Positions 23,189 to 33,088 of a stretch of DNA of 36,719 nucleotides are shown piece after piece (the first letter of the stretch is position 1; every line of letters begins with the position of its first letter). Source of the DNA: Opitutia bacterium Tous-C1TDCM (lineage in GTDB: Bacteria; Verrucomicrobiota; Verrucomicrobiia; Opitutales; Opitutaceae); contig NEUS01000028.1 of the NCBI GenBank assembly GCA_002288455.1, positions 1 through 36,719 on the forward strand. Reading direction: 5' to 3'. The notes beneath the pieces are model-generated. The model was not told the origin of the DNA. It made no database searches and saw only the letters and a list, made by a program, of their open reading frames with translations. The translations under genes and the position numbers were made by a program.

Positions 23189-24643
23189 ATGAAGATCTAC
23201 TTTATGGGAATTTGCGGGACGGCGATGGGCAACGCCGCGCTGCTGGCGCGGGCCGCCGGGCACGACGTACTGGGGGCCGACAGCGGCGTGTATCCGCCGA
23301 TGAGTACGGTGTTGGCCGGGGCCGGCATCGCGCTGCACGAGGGCTACGACGCGGCGCGGCTGGAGCGGCTGGCGCCGGATCTGGTCGTGATCGGCAACGC
23401 GATGTCGCGGGGCAACCCGGAGGTCGAATGGCTGCTCGAGACGCGCGCGCTGGCGTTCACCTCGCTGCCGGCGCTGTTGCACGACTTCGTGCTCCGGCCG
23501 CGGCGCAACCTCGTGATCTGCGGCACGCACGGCAAGACGACGACCACGGCGCTGGCGGCGTTTCTGCTGCGGGCGGCGGGCCGCGATCCCGGTTTCCTGA
23601 TCGGCGGCGTGCCGCAGGATCCGCCGACGGGCGCGCACCTCGGGGCGGCGGCGGATCCGTTCGTGATCGAAGGCGACGAATACGACAGCGCGTTCTTCGA
23701 CAAGCGGAGCAAGTTCATCCACTACGCGCCGCACTTCGCGGTGCTGAACAACCTCGAGTTCGACCACGCCGACATCTTCCGCGACCTCGCGGATGTGCAG
23801 CGCACCTTCAGCCATCTCGCGCGCATCGTGCCGCGGCACGGGGCGGTGATCATGAACGGCGACGACGCCAACCTCCGCGCGCTCGGAGCGATGGCGTGGA
23901 CGCGGACCGTGCGGGTGGGGCTGGGCGAGCATTGCGACACGCGCATCGTCGATTTTGCGGAGGACGCGAACGGCGCGTCGTTCCGGCTGAACTGGCGGGG
24001 CGAGGCCTGGGGGACGGTGCGCTGGAGCCAACCCGGGATCTTCAATGCGCGGAATGCGGCGATGGCGGCGACGGCGGCGGGGTTGGCGTTGCAGCCGGCG
24101 CCGGCCTCGCCCGATCCGGCGTTGCTGGATCCGCGGACGCTCGCGCTCGGGGCGCTGGAGCAATTCCGCGGCGTGAAGCGGCGGCAGGAACGGCTGCTGC
24201 ACACGCCGGCGCTGACGGTGATCGAGGATTTCGGGCATCACCCGACGGCGTTGGCGGAAACGTTGCAGTCGTTCCGCGCCCGGTTCCCGGGGGCGCTGCT
24301 CACGGCGGTCTTCGAACCGCGCAGCAACACGGCGCGGACCCGCGCGATGCAAGCCGGATTCATGCGCGCGCTGGCGCTGGCGGATGAAGTTTATCTCGGG
24401 CCGGTGAACCGGCCCGAGAAATTGGCGCCGGAGGAACGCTTCGATCCCGAAGCGGTGGTGCAGCACCTCGGCACGCAGGGGACGGAGGCGTTTTGCGCGG
24501 CGACCAATGCGGCGCTGCTCGCGAAACTGCAGGCGAACACGCTGGGCGCGGCGAAAGGGCCGAAGCCGCGCGTCGTGGCGTTTTTGACCAACGGCAGTTT
24601 CGACGGCATCATCGGCCAGTACGTGGCGGCGGCGAAAGGGTGA
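23189..24643 (+). CDS. mpl: UDP-N-acetylmuramate:L-alanyl-gamma-D-glutamyl-meso-diaminopimelate ligase
   Basis: A 484-residue Mur-ligase family enzyme that recycles peptidoglycan tripeptide by joining it to UDP-MurNAc in the cytosol. The N-terminal domain begins MKIYFMGICGTAMGNAALLA, the typical Mpl start (the GICGTAMG loop binds UDP). The ATP-binding loop is CGTHGKTTTTALAAFLL (about 111-127). Mpl-like marks include FVIEGDEYDSAFFDKRSKFI, LNNLEFDHADIF, FNARNAAMA and VIEDFGHHPTALAETLQSFR. The length agrees with Mpl rather than MurC (which lacks DEYDSAFFDKRSKF). The ATG at 23189 is at the family N terminus. An M23 peptidase elsewhere in the window works in the same wall-recycling area, but no link is shown by position. 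Confidence 0.93.
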   Translation: MKIYFMGICGTAMGNAALLARAAGHDVLGADSGVYPPMSTVLAGAGIALHEGYDAARLERLAPDLVVIGNAMSRGNPEVEWLLETRALAFTSLPALLHDFVLRPRRNLVICGTHGKTTTTALAAFLLRAAGRDPGFLIGGVPQDPPTGAHLGAAADPFVIEGDEYDSAFFDKRSKFIHYAPHFAVLNNLEFDHADIFRDLADVQRTFSHLARIVPRHGAVIMNGDDANLRALGAMAWTRTVRVGLGEHCDTRIVDFAEDANGASFRLNWRGEAWGTVRWSQPGIFNARNAAMAATAAGLALQPAPASPDPALLDPRTLALGALEQFRGVKRRQERLLHTPALTVIEDFGHHPTALAETLQSFRARFPGALLTAVFEPRSNTARTRAMQAGFMRALALADEVYLGPVNRPEKLAPEERFDPEAVVQHLGTQGTEAFCAATNAALLAKLQANTLGAAKGPKPRVVAFLTNGSFDGIIGQYVAAAKG

Positions 24644-24815
24644 GGAGATCGCCGCGGGCCGGGAAAGGACTCGATCCGGGGACAGGATGGACTGGAGCGC
24701 CGGTCAGGGGATCGACAGGACGGACTATCGCGGTACGACGCGTGGCGGGAACCTTCCCGTCGACGGCTGGGCTGCTGCCCGATGCTCGATTCCCTGAGAT
24801 CTGACACGACCCATC

Positions 24816-24858
24816 ACGGATCGATCTCTCAACCCTCAACTTTCAACCTTCAACGACA
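24816..24858 (-). repeat. Inverted copy of the TTGAGAGATCGATCCG repeat
   Basis: CACGGATCGATCTCTCAACC continues CTCAACTTTCAACCTTCAACG; on the minus strand this is a TTGAAxG run ending GTTGAGAGATCGATCCGTG. Sixteen bases of it are identical to copies at 10150-10166 and 11680-11697. It lies between mpl and the end of the minus-strand sulfatase gene. The rest of 24644-24871 shows nothing I recognise. Confidence 0.75.
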
Positions 24859-24871
24859 TGATCTTTTGCCG

Positions 24872-26695
24872 TCAGAGCTTGAGCAGATGCTCGGCGGCGC
24901 GGGCGGCGTAATTTTCGCCGGAGGCGTTGGCGGCCGGCTTGGCGGCGGCTTCGATCAGCGGGCGCAGCGAGGCGGGCCGGGCGGGCAGGGCGGTGAGGAA
25001 ACTGAGCGCCTCCAATTTCACTTCCGCGGGAAGCGTCGGCTCGAGCGCGGCGGCAAAGATCGGCCACGCGGCGGCGGCTTTGGCGGCGTCGGTGCTTCCG
25101 GCCAAGGCGGCGGCGGCGACGAGCCGCACGATCGGCACCGGGTCGCGCAGCAGCGGGGAAACGTCGGCGGCGACGCGGCGCGACAGCACGGCGTGGGCGG
25201 CCCAGAAGCGGATCACGGCGTCGGGATCGCGCAGCAGCGGCGCGAGCTCGGCGGCGGTCGGCGCGGCGCCGAGTTGCAGGCGATCGACGGTGTCGATGAT
25301 GCGGGCGAGCGGGTAGGCGGCGTCGTCGCGCGCGACGAGCACGGGGGGGCGGCCGGCGGCGCGTGCGCGGAGCAAAGATTCGGGCATGAAGCCCGAGTCG
25401 CGGATGCGCAGGAGGTGGCCGCGGTTGGCGGCGCGCATCTTTTCGAGGGTGGCGCGGTGGGCGGGATCGGCGGCGAGGTTGCGCACGTTGTCGGGATCCG
25501 TTTGGCAGTCGAAGAGTTGCTCGGCGGGCTTGGCGGCGAAGAGCGCGGCCTGGATCGCGTTCAATTGGCCCGCGGCGCGGAGGCGGTCGAGCTCGCGGGT
25601 GGTCGCCATGTTCCAAAGGTAGGTGACGTGCTGGAGGATCGGCTGCTCGGGCCGGTAGTTGCGGATGTAGCGGAAGCGGCCGTCGGTGACGGCGCGGCTG
25701 AAGTCGATGGCCTCGTCCATGCGGTCGCGGAAATTGAATGTGTAGGCCGGCGCGGGGGCGCGGGCGGGGCCGGCGAAGGCGCGGCCCTGGAGGTGGGCGG
25801 GTGCCGTCACGCCGGCGACGCTCAGCACGGTCGGGGCAAGGTCGACCCAGTTGACCAATTCGGTGGAGCGGCTGCCCGGCGCACCGGGCGCGAGGTGGCG
25901 GTACTTGGGCGGGAACGACACGGCGAGGGGCGGATGGGTGCCGCCTTCGAAGAGGAAACGTTTGCTGCGCGTGAGCACGCCGCCGTGGTCGGAGTAGTGG
26001 AAGATGATGGTGTTGTCGGCGAGGCCGTCGGCCTCGAGCTGGGCGAGGACTTCGCCGCAGGCCCGGTCGGCGGCGGCGACGCGGTCGTAGTACTGCGCGA
26101 GGTCGGCGCGGACTTCGGGGGTGTCGGGCAGGTAGGCGGGGACGCGGACCTTGGCGGGATCGGTGACGAGCTCGACGCGCTTGTGCAGGGAGCTTTCGTG
26201 GCTGGCGTTCGTGTTGAAGACGGCGAAGAAGGGCTGGCCGGGCTGGCGGTTGCGCCAGTGGGCCTGGTTGCCGTTCTGGTCCCAGGTGCCGGGCAAAACG
26301 GCGGCGTTGTAATCGGTCTTGGCGCGGTTGGTCGTGTAGTAGCCGGCGTCGCGCAGGTAGGCGGGAAAATAGCGCAGCCAATCGGGCATGGGGACGTTGC
26401 TGCGCATGTGCTGCGTGCCGAGGGCGGGCGCGTACATGCCGGTGATGATGCTGGCGCGGGTCGGGGCGCAGACGGCGGAGGTCGAGTAGGCGCGCTCGAA
26501 GAGGACGCCGCTTTTCGCGATGCGGTCGAAGACGGGCGTGCGGGCGAGCGGATCGCCGTAGCCGGTGTGGAAGGTGGCGGAGGTGTCCTCGGTCACGAGC
26601 CACAGGATGTTGGGGCGCGCGGCGGGGGCGGTTTCGGCGGCGCGAAGCGCGCCGAGCAGGCACAGGACGGCAAGGAGGAGGGGGAAACGCATCAT
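24872..26695 (-). CDS. Secreted sulfatase with C-terminal HEAT-like repeats
   Basis: A 607-residue exported sulfatase. Signal peptide: residues 1 to about 20 (FPLLLAVLCLLGALRAAE). The fold starts PNILWLVTEDTSATFHTGYG, with Glu 36-Asp 37 where sulfatases usually have two Asp. The active-site motif is CAPTRASIITG with Cys 76 as the formylglycine precursor. Later marks include NTIIFHYSDHGG (metal ligands) and the usual LFDCQTDPDNVRNLAADPAH near the end of the sulfatase domain. Residues about 482-607 then form alternating helices with HEAT character (AELAPLLRDPDAVIRFWAAHAVL; DVSPLLRDPVPIVRLVAAAALAG), an added protein-contact domain seen in some verrucomicrobial and planctomycetal sulfatases. I take the first ATG of a tandem pair at 26695. 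It is divergent from another sulfatase gene with 115 bases between. Substrate unknown. Confidence 0.9.
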   Translation of the reverse strand: MMRFPLLLAVLCLLGALRAAETAPAARPNILWLVTEDTSATFHTGYGDPLARTPVFDRIAKSGVLFERAYSTSAVCAPTRASIITGMYAPALGTQHMRSNVPMPDWLRYFPAYLRDAGYYTTNRAKTDYNAAVLPGTWDQNGNQAHWRNRQPGQPFFAVFNTNASHESSLHKRVELVTDPAKVRVPAYLPDTPEVRADLAQYYDRVAAADRACGEVLAQLEADGLADNTIIFHYSDHGGVLTRSKRFLFEGGTHPPLAVSFPPKYRHLAPGAPGSRSTELVNWVDLAPTVLSVAGVTAPAHLQGRAFAGPARAPAPAYTFNFRDRMDEAIDFSRAVTDGRFRYIRNYRPEQPILQHVTYLWNMATTRELDRLRAAGQLNAIQAALFAAKPAEQLFDCQTDPDNVRNLAADPAHRATLEKMRAANRGHLLRIRDSGFMPESLLRARAAGRPPVLVARDDAAYPLARIIDTVDRLQLGAAPTAAELAPLLRDPDAVIRFWAAHAVLSRRVAADVSPLLRDPVPIVRLVAAAALAGSTDAAKAAAAWPIFAAALEPTLPAEVKLEALSFLTALPARPASLRPLIEAAAKPAANASGENYAARAAEHLLKL

Positions 26696-26810
26696 GGGGG
26701 TGGCGGGACTTTCGGCGGATCCGCGGGGCGATTCGATCTTTTTTCCACGGGGCGGCGGAAAGGTTTTTTCGTGACTCCCGCGGAGCCGCTTCGCCTGATG
26801 GCGTTCCCCT

Positions 26811-28349
26811 ATGCATGTTCTACTTCTGCCCCTGCTGTTCAGTCTGGTGCTGCCGTTGTCCGCCGTCGTCCCGGTGCCGACCGAGATCGTGCCGCAACGC
26901 GTGGCCGGCGCGAAGGCGCGCAACGTCGTTTTCATTTTGGCCGACGACCACCGCTACGATGCGATGAGTTTCATGGGCCATCCGGTGGCCGAGACGCCGC
27001 ACCTCGACGCCATGGCGCGGAACGGCGTGCACCTGAAGAACGCGCTGGTCACGACCGCGCTCTGCTCGCCGAGCCGCGCGTCGATTTTGACGGGCCTGTA
27101 CACCTTCCGCCACCGCGTGATCGACAACAACCGCGCGATCCCGGCGGGCACCGTCTATTTCCCGCAGTACCTGCAGAAGTCGGGCTACGCGACGGCCTTC
27201 ATCGGCAAGTGGCACATGGGCGGGGACTCGGACGAGAAGCGGCCCGGGTTCGACCACTGGATCAGTTTCCGCGGGCAGGGGAACTACCTGTCTCCGAATC
27301 CCAACTACACGCTCAACGTCGACGGCAAACGGGTGCCGCAGCGCGGCTACATCACCGACGAGATGACGGACTACGCGCTCGAGTGGATCGGGAAACAGCA
27401 GCCGGGGGCGAAGCCGTTTTTCCTGTATCTGTCGCACAAGGCGGTGCACGCGAATTTCACGCCCGCGCCGCGGCACGAAGGCAAACTGGCCGGCCGGCCG
27501 ATGCCGAAACCGAAGCGCGCCGCCGCGGGCGCGAACCAGCCGCGCTGGGTCGCGGACCAGCGCAACAGCTGGCACGGCGCCGATTTCCCGTACCACAGCG
27601 AACTCGATATCGAGAAATACTACCAACGGTACTGCGAGACACTCTGCGCGGTGGACGACAGCGTCGGCCGCGTGATGGCCAAGCTGAAGGAGATGGGCAT
27701 TCTCGACGAGACGCTGGTGATCTACATGGGCGACAACGGCTTCATGTTCGGGGAACACGGGCTGATCGACAAACGCGTCGCGTACGAACCCTCGATCCGC
27801 GTGCCGATGCTCATGCAGTGCCCGGATCTGTTCAAGGGCGGCACCGTCGTGGACCGCGTGGTGGCGAACATCGACGTGGCGCCCACGATCATGGAAGCGG
27901 CCGGACTCGCGGCGCCGGCGCACTTCGACGGCCGCAGTTTCGTCTCGCTGGCGCAGGGCAAGACGGTGCCGTGGCGCGACTATTTTCTCTATGTGTATTA
28001 CTGGGAGAAAAATTTCCCGCAGTCGCCGACGGTGTTTTCGCTCCGCGGCGACCGCTACAAATACATCACCTATTACGGTCTGTGGGACGCCGACGAACTT
28101 TACGACCTGCAGGCGGATCCGGACGAGCTGCGGAACCTGCTTTACGATCCGAAGCTCAAGTCCGTCGCCGTGGAGATGGAAAAGAAACTCTACGCGATGA
28201 TGGGCGAGCTAGGCGGCATGGAGATCCCGCTGAATCCGCCGCTCGGCGGCTCGCAGAACAAGCGCCTGCGCGGCCGGGGCGGCGAGCGCGGGGCCGATTT
28301 CCCGGCCCCGCTGGTGGTCGAGAAACCGATCAACACGAACGCCAACTGA
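26811..28349 (+). CDS. Secreted Cys-type sulfatase (N-acetylglucosamine-6-sulfatase-like)
   Basis: A 512-residue exported sulfatase. The signal peptide is hydrophobic from residue 3 (VLLLPLLFSLVLPLSAVV). Active-site features: NVVFILADDHRYDAM with the metal-binding Asp pair at 45-46; CSPSRASILTG with Cys 85; GKWHMGG, a hallmark of this family; and VIYMGDNGFMFGEHGL, close to the DNG-x-x-x-GEHG of iduronate- and glucosamine-6-sulfatase-like enzymes. The end region ELYDLQADPDELRNL is typical. The last 50 residues (NPPLGGSQNKRLRGRGGERG) are a low-complexity extension. A 6-sulfated amino sugar or fucan/heparin-like glycan is a plausible target by similarity, not proven. The gene pairs head to head with the other sulfatase, so shared induction is likely. 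Confidence 0.92.
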   Translation: MHVLLLPLLFSLVLPLSAVVPVPTEIVPQRVAGAKARNVVFILADDHRYDAMSFMGHPVAETPHLDAMARNGVHLKNALVTTALCSPSRASILTGLYTFRHRVIDNNRAIPAGTVYFPQYLQKSGYATAFIGKWHMGGDSDEKRPGFDHWISFRGQGNYLSPNPNYTLNVDGKRVPQRGYITDEMTDYALEWIGKQQPGAKPFFLYLSHKAVHANFTPAPRHEGKLAGRPMPKPKRAAAGANQPRWVADQRNSWHGADFPYHSELDIEKYYQRYCETLCAVDDSVGRVMAKLKEMGILDETLVIYMGDNGFMFGEHGLIDKRVAYEPSIRVPMLMQCPDLFKGGTVVDRVVANIDVAPTIMEAAGLAAPAHFDGRSFVSLAQGKTVPWRDYFLYVYYWEKNFPQSPTVFSLRGDRYKYITYYGLWDADELYDLQADPDELRNLLYDPKLKSVAVEMEKKLYAMMGELGGMEIPLNPPLGGSQNKRLRGRGGERGADFPAPLVVEKPINTNAN

Positions 28350-28419
28350 CGTCCGGCCCGGACCGGTTCCGCCGCGATTTGGGGTGGAGCCGGGGCCGGC
28401 CGGCCGCACACTGCGCGCC

Positions 28420-29799
<1,380 letters not shown>

Positions 29800-29819
29800 G
29801 GTGGGGAGGACGACGCGGC

Positions 29820-29875
29820 CGGGTCGGGCGATTGGGAAAAAATCCCCAGCCCTGCGGTTGCTCGGCGCCGACCCG
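29820..29875. promoter_or_regulatory. Inverted repeat CGGGTCGG...CCGACCCG upstream of the sigma-54 promoter
   Basis: CGGGTCGG at 29820-29827 and CCGACCCG at 29868-29875 are perfect inverted copies, 40 bases apart, ending about 50 bases before the -24 box. They could be half-sites of an upstream activator sequence for the response regulator or the ends of a weak stem after its stop codon. A small GGGA-A5-TCCC hairpin lies between them. Confidence 0.35.
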
Positions 29876-29925
29876 AGTATCCGGTAACAATTGGTGGATA
29901 ATGATTAAAAGGAAATTGACCCCCT

Positions 29926-29942
29926 TGGCACGGGGGCTGCAA
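29926..29942 (+). promoter_or_regulatory. Sigma-54-type (-24/-12) promoter
   Basis: TGGCACGGGGGCTGCAA matches the sigma-54 consensus TGGCACG-N4-TTGCW at every position except one (C for the first T of TTGC). GG and GC have exactly the required 10-base gap. The -12 C falls at 29940, which predicts a start near 29952, just before the ATG at 29958. It follows a sigma-54-activator gene and precedes a single gene with its own terminator. Upstream is an AT-rich stretch (29890-29918) of the sort bound by IHF-like proteins. Confidence 0.68.
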
Positions 29943-29957
29943 CGGTGGGAGCTTCCG

Positions 29958-30308
29958 ATGCTCGCATTTCGCCTTCACGTTTCCCGCTCGCTCCGCCTCG
30001 TGGCGGTCTTGGGCTTGGGGTTGGCGATGGTGGGCGTGCCGGCGCTCCGGGCTGCCTCCGCGGCCGAGAAGGCGCGGGCCGAGTTGGCCAAGACGAAGGA
30101 GCAGGCCAACGCGCAGCGCGACAAGATGATCGCGGAATACGAGACCTTGGCGAAGCAGCTGAAGGATGCGACGGAGGAGCAGAAGAAGGCGATTTTAGCC
30201 AAGATGGAGGAACGCAAGAAGGCGTTCGAAGAGGCGCAGAGCGCCCTCCACAAGCAGATCCGCGACGAGCAGCGGCGGCAGCGTCAGAACGCGGTCCCGC
30301 GGCGATAA
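29958..30308 (+). CDS. Small exported coiled-coil protein
   Basis: A 116-residue protein of unknown family. Residues 1 to about 33 are a signal peptide (SLRLVAVLGLGLAMVGVPAL, with ASA before the mature start AEKAR). The mature part is a single predicted amphipathic helix (about 36-105), rich in Lys, Glu, Gln and Ala with a clear heptad pattern (LAKTKEQANAQRDKMIAEYE and so on), ending in a basic tail (QRRQRQNAVPRR). No Cys. The look is that of periplasmic stress or chaperone helices of the Skp/Spy/CpxP kind, without recognisable motifs of either. The likely start is ATG 29958, 16 bases after the sigma-54 box; another in-frame ATG at 29901 would lie upstream of that promoter. The gene ends at a strong terminator (30343-30376), so it appears monocistronic. 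Confidence 0.78.
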   Translation: MLAFRLHVSRSLRLVAVLGLGLAMVGVPALRAASAAEKARAELAKTKEQANAQRDKMIAEYETLAKQLKDATEEQKKAILAKMEERKKAFEEAQSALHKQIRDEQRRQRQNAVPRR

Positions 30309-30342
30309 TCCCTTGGCCTACAATTTAGCGTAATATCAGTCG

Positions 30343-30376
30343 AAAAGGGCGGTCACTTCAGGTGGCCGCCCTTTTT
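30343..30376 (+). terminator. Strong Rho-independent terminator after the coiled-coil gene
   Basis: AAAGGGCGGTCAC (30344-30356) pairs with GTGGCCGCCCTTT (30362-30374) apart from one G-U pair, with a 5-base loop and a run of five T (30372-30376). It also has an A-run on the left side, so it may work in both directions. It separates the coiled-coil gene from the outer-membrane protein gene. Confidence 0.93.
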
Positions 30377-30408
30377 CCTTTTCCGTCGTTGTCGCGAACA
30401 TGACTTGA

Positions 30409-31611
30409 GTGACCGCGGTCTCCGACCCACGCTCCCCGCCCCTTTTGTTGTCCCTGTCCGTGTTATCGTTACCCCGAGTCCTACGTCGCTGCCGGATTGC
30501 CGGAGCCTTCGCCCTGTGGGCGACCGGGGGGGCCCGCGCCGCGGCGCCCGCTCCGGAATTGGCCGCTTGGCTCGCGCAGCAGCCGCAGTGGAGCGTGTCG
30601 GTGTCCGCGGAAAGCGCCGTGGGCTACAAGGACAACCTGCTGCTCAGTGCGACCGGGGCGGAGGGCAGTGCGTTGGTGCGGGGCGCGGTCGATTTCCTCC
30701 TCCTGCATGTGCCGCAGGGGCAGGCGGACTTTTCGTTTTTCGGGCAGGCCGAGCGGACGGAGTTTCTCGCGGACCGGACCGTCGACGGCGAGACGAGCCT
30801 CTGGCTGCAGACGGAAGGCGGCTACCGGTGGGGCGAGCGTTTCAAAGTCGCGTTGCCGATCACCGGTTACTTTTACGACCAGGTGTTCGATGTTTCGGAT
30901 ACCGATGTCGAACGGCTCGTCGCGGAGCTCAAAGTAAAGGGACTGATGGTCGGTCCGACGCTGCGCTGGATGCCGGCGCCGGCGTGGTGGCTGGAAATCC
31001 AGGGGGTCGGCGAACGCAAGCGTTACGACGATCGCGCCAACGACAGCAAAGTCGGCGAGGGCCGCGCCGAGGTCGGCTGGAAACCCGCGGCACGGTGGCG
31101 CGCCAGCCTGACGTGGCAGCAGCGGTGGCGGAACTTCGATCGGCGCGCGCAGTACTCGGCGGCGGGGCGCGAATTGCCGGGCACAGCCTTGAAAGTGGCG
31201 GAACACGAAGGCGAGCTGCGGACCGAGTTCACGTGGGATCGCGCGGGCCGTTGGAAAACGACCGCCCGGCTGGGGTGGATCGCCTACCGGGACAATGGCT
31301 CCGGTTATTTCAGCTACGCAGACCGCAAAGCGGCGGTGGAAACCGAATGGCGCACCGAACGCTGGCGCGTGCGGCTCGACGGCAACGTCAACCGCATCGA
31401 GTTCGACGTGCAGACCGTGGGCTTCGGCATCGATCCGCCGGCGCGGATCAAGGAGGAGTACGCGGCGACGTTGCGGGCCGAGCGGAAACTCGGCCCGCGC
31501 TGGACCTTGCTCGCGGAGTACGGCTGGGAACGCAGTCGCTCGAACGACCGGTTTGCCTCGTACCGCGTGAACGAAGGCTTGCTTGGGGCGCGTTGGAGCT
31601 GGGAAAAATGA
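30409..31611 (+). CDS. Outer-membrane beta-barrel protein (candidate)
   Basis: A 400-residue exported protein; I do not recognise the family. A signal peptide spans about residues 24-46 (CRIAGAFALWATGGARA-A). The mature protein consists of alternating, mostly 8-12-residue amphipathic strands with aromatic ends: SVSVSAESAVGYKDNLLLS, ADFSFFGQAERTEF, RWMPAPAWWLEIQGVGERKRY, RWKTTARLGWIAYRDNG and others, and it ends in a strand with a final aromatic (LLGARWSWEK). The GYKDNLLLS segment occurs in Verrucomicrobia/Proteobacteria surface proteins with TonB-like or DUF560-like barrels. The start is GTG 30409 (or GTG 30460). It shares an operon with the histidine kinase that starts 16 bases after its stop, so it may be sensed by, or regulated through, that kinase. 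Exact function unknown. Confidence 0.75.
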   Translation: MTAVSDPRSPPLLLSLSVLSLPRVLRRCRIAGAFALWATGGARAAAPAPELAAWLAQQPQWSVSVSAESAVGYKDNLLLSATGAEGSALVRGAVDFLLLHVPQGQADFSFFGQAERTEFLADRTVDGETSLWLQTEGGYRWGERFKVALPITGYFYDQVFDVSDTDVERLVAELKVKGLMVGPTLRWMPAPAWWLEIQGVGERKRYDDRANDSKVGEGRAEVGWKPAARWRASLTWQQRWRNFDRRAQYSAAGRELPGTALKVAEHEGELRTEFTWDRAGRWKTTARLGWIAYRDNGSGYFSYADRKAAVETEWRTERWRVRLDGNVNRIEFDVQTVGFGIDPPARIKEEYAATLRAERKLGPRWTLLAEYGWERSRSNDRFASYRVNEGLLGARWSWEK

Positions 31612-31627
31612 GGCGGTCCGTCCCGCC

Positions 31628-33028
31628 ATGCCCCTTCCCGCCGCCCCGTCGTCCCTCGTTCGCCTCGCCCCGGCGGGCGTGCTCGCGCTGACGGTGGCCG
31701 TTTTCGCGGCGGTGGTCGCGACGGTCACGTGGCAGCTGCGCGCGGGGCTGCGGGAGCAGATTTTCCAACGGGAGGCGCGGACCTTGGCCGCGGTCGCGTC
31801 GATGCAACTCGACAATCGGGCCGGCGAGTTGACCGGCGTCCGCCTGGAGGACGCGCCCGGCGCCTTGCTCGTGGCGGTGCTCAAGACCTCGCAGCTCCGC
31901 GGCGTTTCCGGCGTCCGGATCTTCGACGGGCAAGGCCGGCTTTCCGATGCGTGGCCCTTCCGCTGGACCGAAACTCCGCCGCCCGCGGCACTGTGGGCGC
32001 AATTGGCCCGCGGCGAGGCGAGCGGGCGTTGGCACGAGGACGAATCCGGCGAGAGTCTGCTCGGCCTGGCGGAACCGGCGCCGGGCACGGCGGCCCTCGA
32101 GGCCTGGGTGCCGCTGCGGCGGAACGAAGGCGGCGGCCTGCTGGGCGTCGCGCAATTTGTCGTCGAAGGCGGGCAGCTGGCGGCCGATCTCGAGGCGCAC
32201 GACGTGCGGCTTTGGACGCAGGCGATGCTCGCGTGGGCCGTGGGCTCGGCGGTGATCGTGTTTGCCGTGGGCTCGACCTTGCGGCGGTTGGCGGCGGCGA
32301 ACCGCGCGCTGCAGGCCCAGAGCGAAGATCTGTTGCGGGCGAACCGCGAGTTGGTGCTGGCGGCAAAGACGTCGGCCCTCGGCACGGTGACCGCGCACCT
32401 GATGCACGAACTGAAGAATCCGCTCGCCGGCCTCGAAATCCTCGTGGCCGGGCAAGGCGGAGATGGCGCCGGCCGCAGCGAAACGGGCGGCGAGTTGGCG
32501 GCGGCGTCGGCGCTGACGCGCCGGCTGCGGACGATGGTCAACGACGTGGTGGGCGTGCTGCGCGACGAGCAGGGCGGCGCCGCCTTCGAGTTGACGGCGG
32601 CCGAGGTGGCGGAGATCGCGGCCGCCAAAGTGCGGGGCGAGGCGGCGCAGCGCGGGGTCAGATTCACGGCAAGTGCGCCGGAGGGGCTCTTGGTGTCGGG
32701 TCGCCGCGGCAATCTGGCGACCTTGGTGCTGCGCAATCTGCTGCAGAATGCGTTGGAGGCGACGCCGGCGGGCGGGGCGGTGGTGTTGACGGCCGGGCCA
32801 AGCGCCGCAGGCGGGATCGCCTTTGAGGTGTCCGACACGGGGACCGGTTTGCCCGAGGTCGTGCGGAATCGGCTCTTCGAGCCGTGCACCAGCACGAAGG
32901 CCGGCGGCACCGGCGTCGGACTGGCGCTGAGTTTCCAGCTCGCGCAGCAGGCGGGCGGGACGCTGGAACTGGTCCGCAGCGATGCGGGCGGGACGAGCTT
33001 CCGCCTTGTGTTGGCTCCGGAGGCATGA
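31628..33028 (+). CDS. Sensor histidine kinase, membrane-bound
   Basis: A 466-residue two-component kinase. Transmembrane helix 1 at about 14-36 (LAPAGVLALTVAVFAAVVAT), an extracytoplasmic domain of about 160 residues (40-198), and helix 2 at about 199-218 (AMLAWAVGSAVIVFAVGSTL). A coiled coil follows, then the HisKA-like dimerisation helix with AHLMHELKNPLAGLE; the phospho-acceptor is H260. The catalytic ATPase domain includes NLLQNALEATPAGG (N box), EVSDTGTGLP (G1), LFEPCTSTKAGGTGVGLAL (F and G2 boxes) and LELVRSDAGGTSFRLVL. All core residues are present. Kinases of this type with ELKNPL commonly pair with NtrC-type regulators. The regulator at 28420 is the nearest candidate partner, with the sigma-54 promoter between them. 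Ligand unknown. Confidence 0.92.
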   Translation: MPLPAAPSSLVRLAPAGVLALTVAVFAAVVATVTWQLRAGLREQIFQREARTLAAVASMQLDNRAGELTGVRLEDAPGALLVAVLKTSQLRGVSGVRIFDGQGRLSDAWPFRWTETPPPAALWAQLARGEASGRWHEDESGESLLGLAEPAPGTAALEAWVPLRRNEGGGLLGVAQFVVEGGQLAADLEAHDVRLWTQAMLAWAVGSAVIVFAVGSTLRRLAAANRALQAQSEDLLRANRELVLAAKTSALGTVTAHLMHELKNPLAGLEILVAGQGGDGAGRSETGGELAAASALTRRLRTMVNDVVGVLRDEQGGAAFELTAAEVAEIAAAKVRGEAAQRGVRFTASAPEGLLVSGRRGNLATLVLRNLLQNALEATPAGGAVVLTAGPSAAGGIAFEVSDTGTGLPEVVRNRLFEPCTSTKAGGTGVGLALSFQLAQQAGGTLELVRSDAGGTSFRLVLAPEA

Positions 33029-33088
33029 TTCGAGCTCGGCCTGCAAATTTTTGGCTCAGTTCAATGCCGTCGCGGGTCTCGACGGAGC

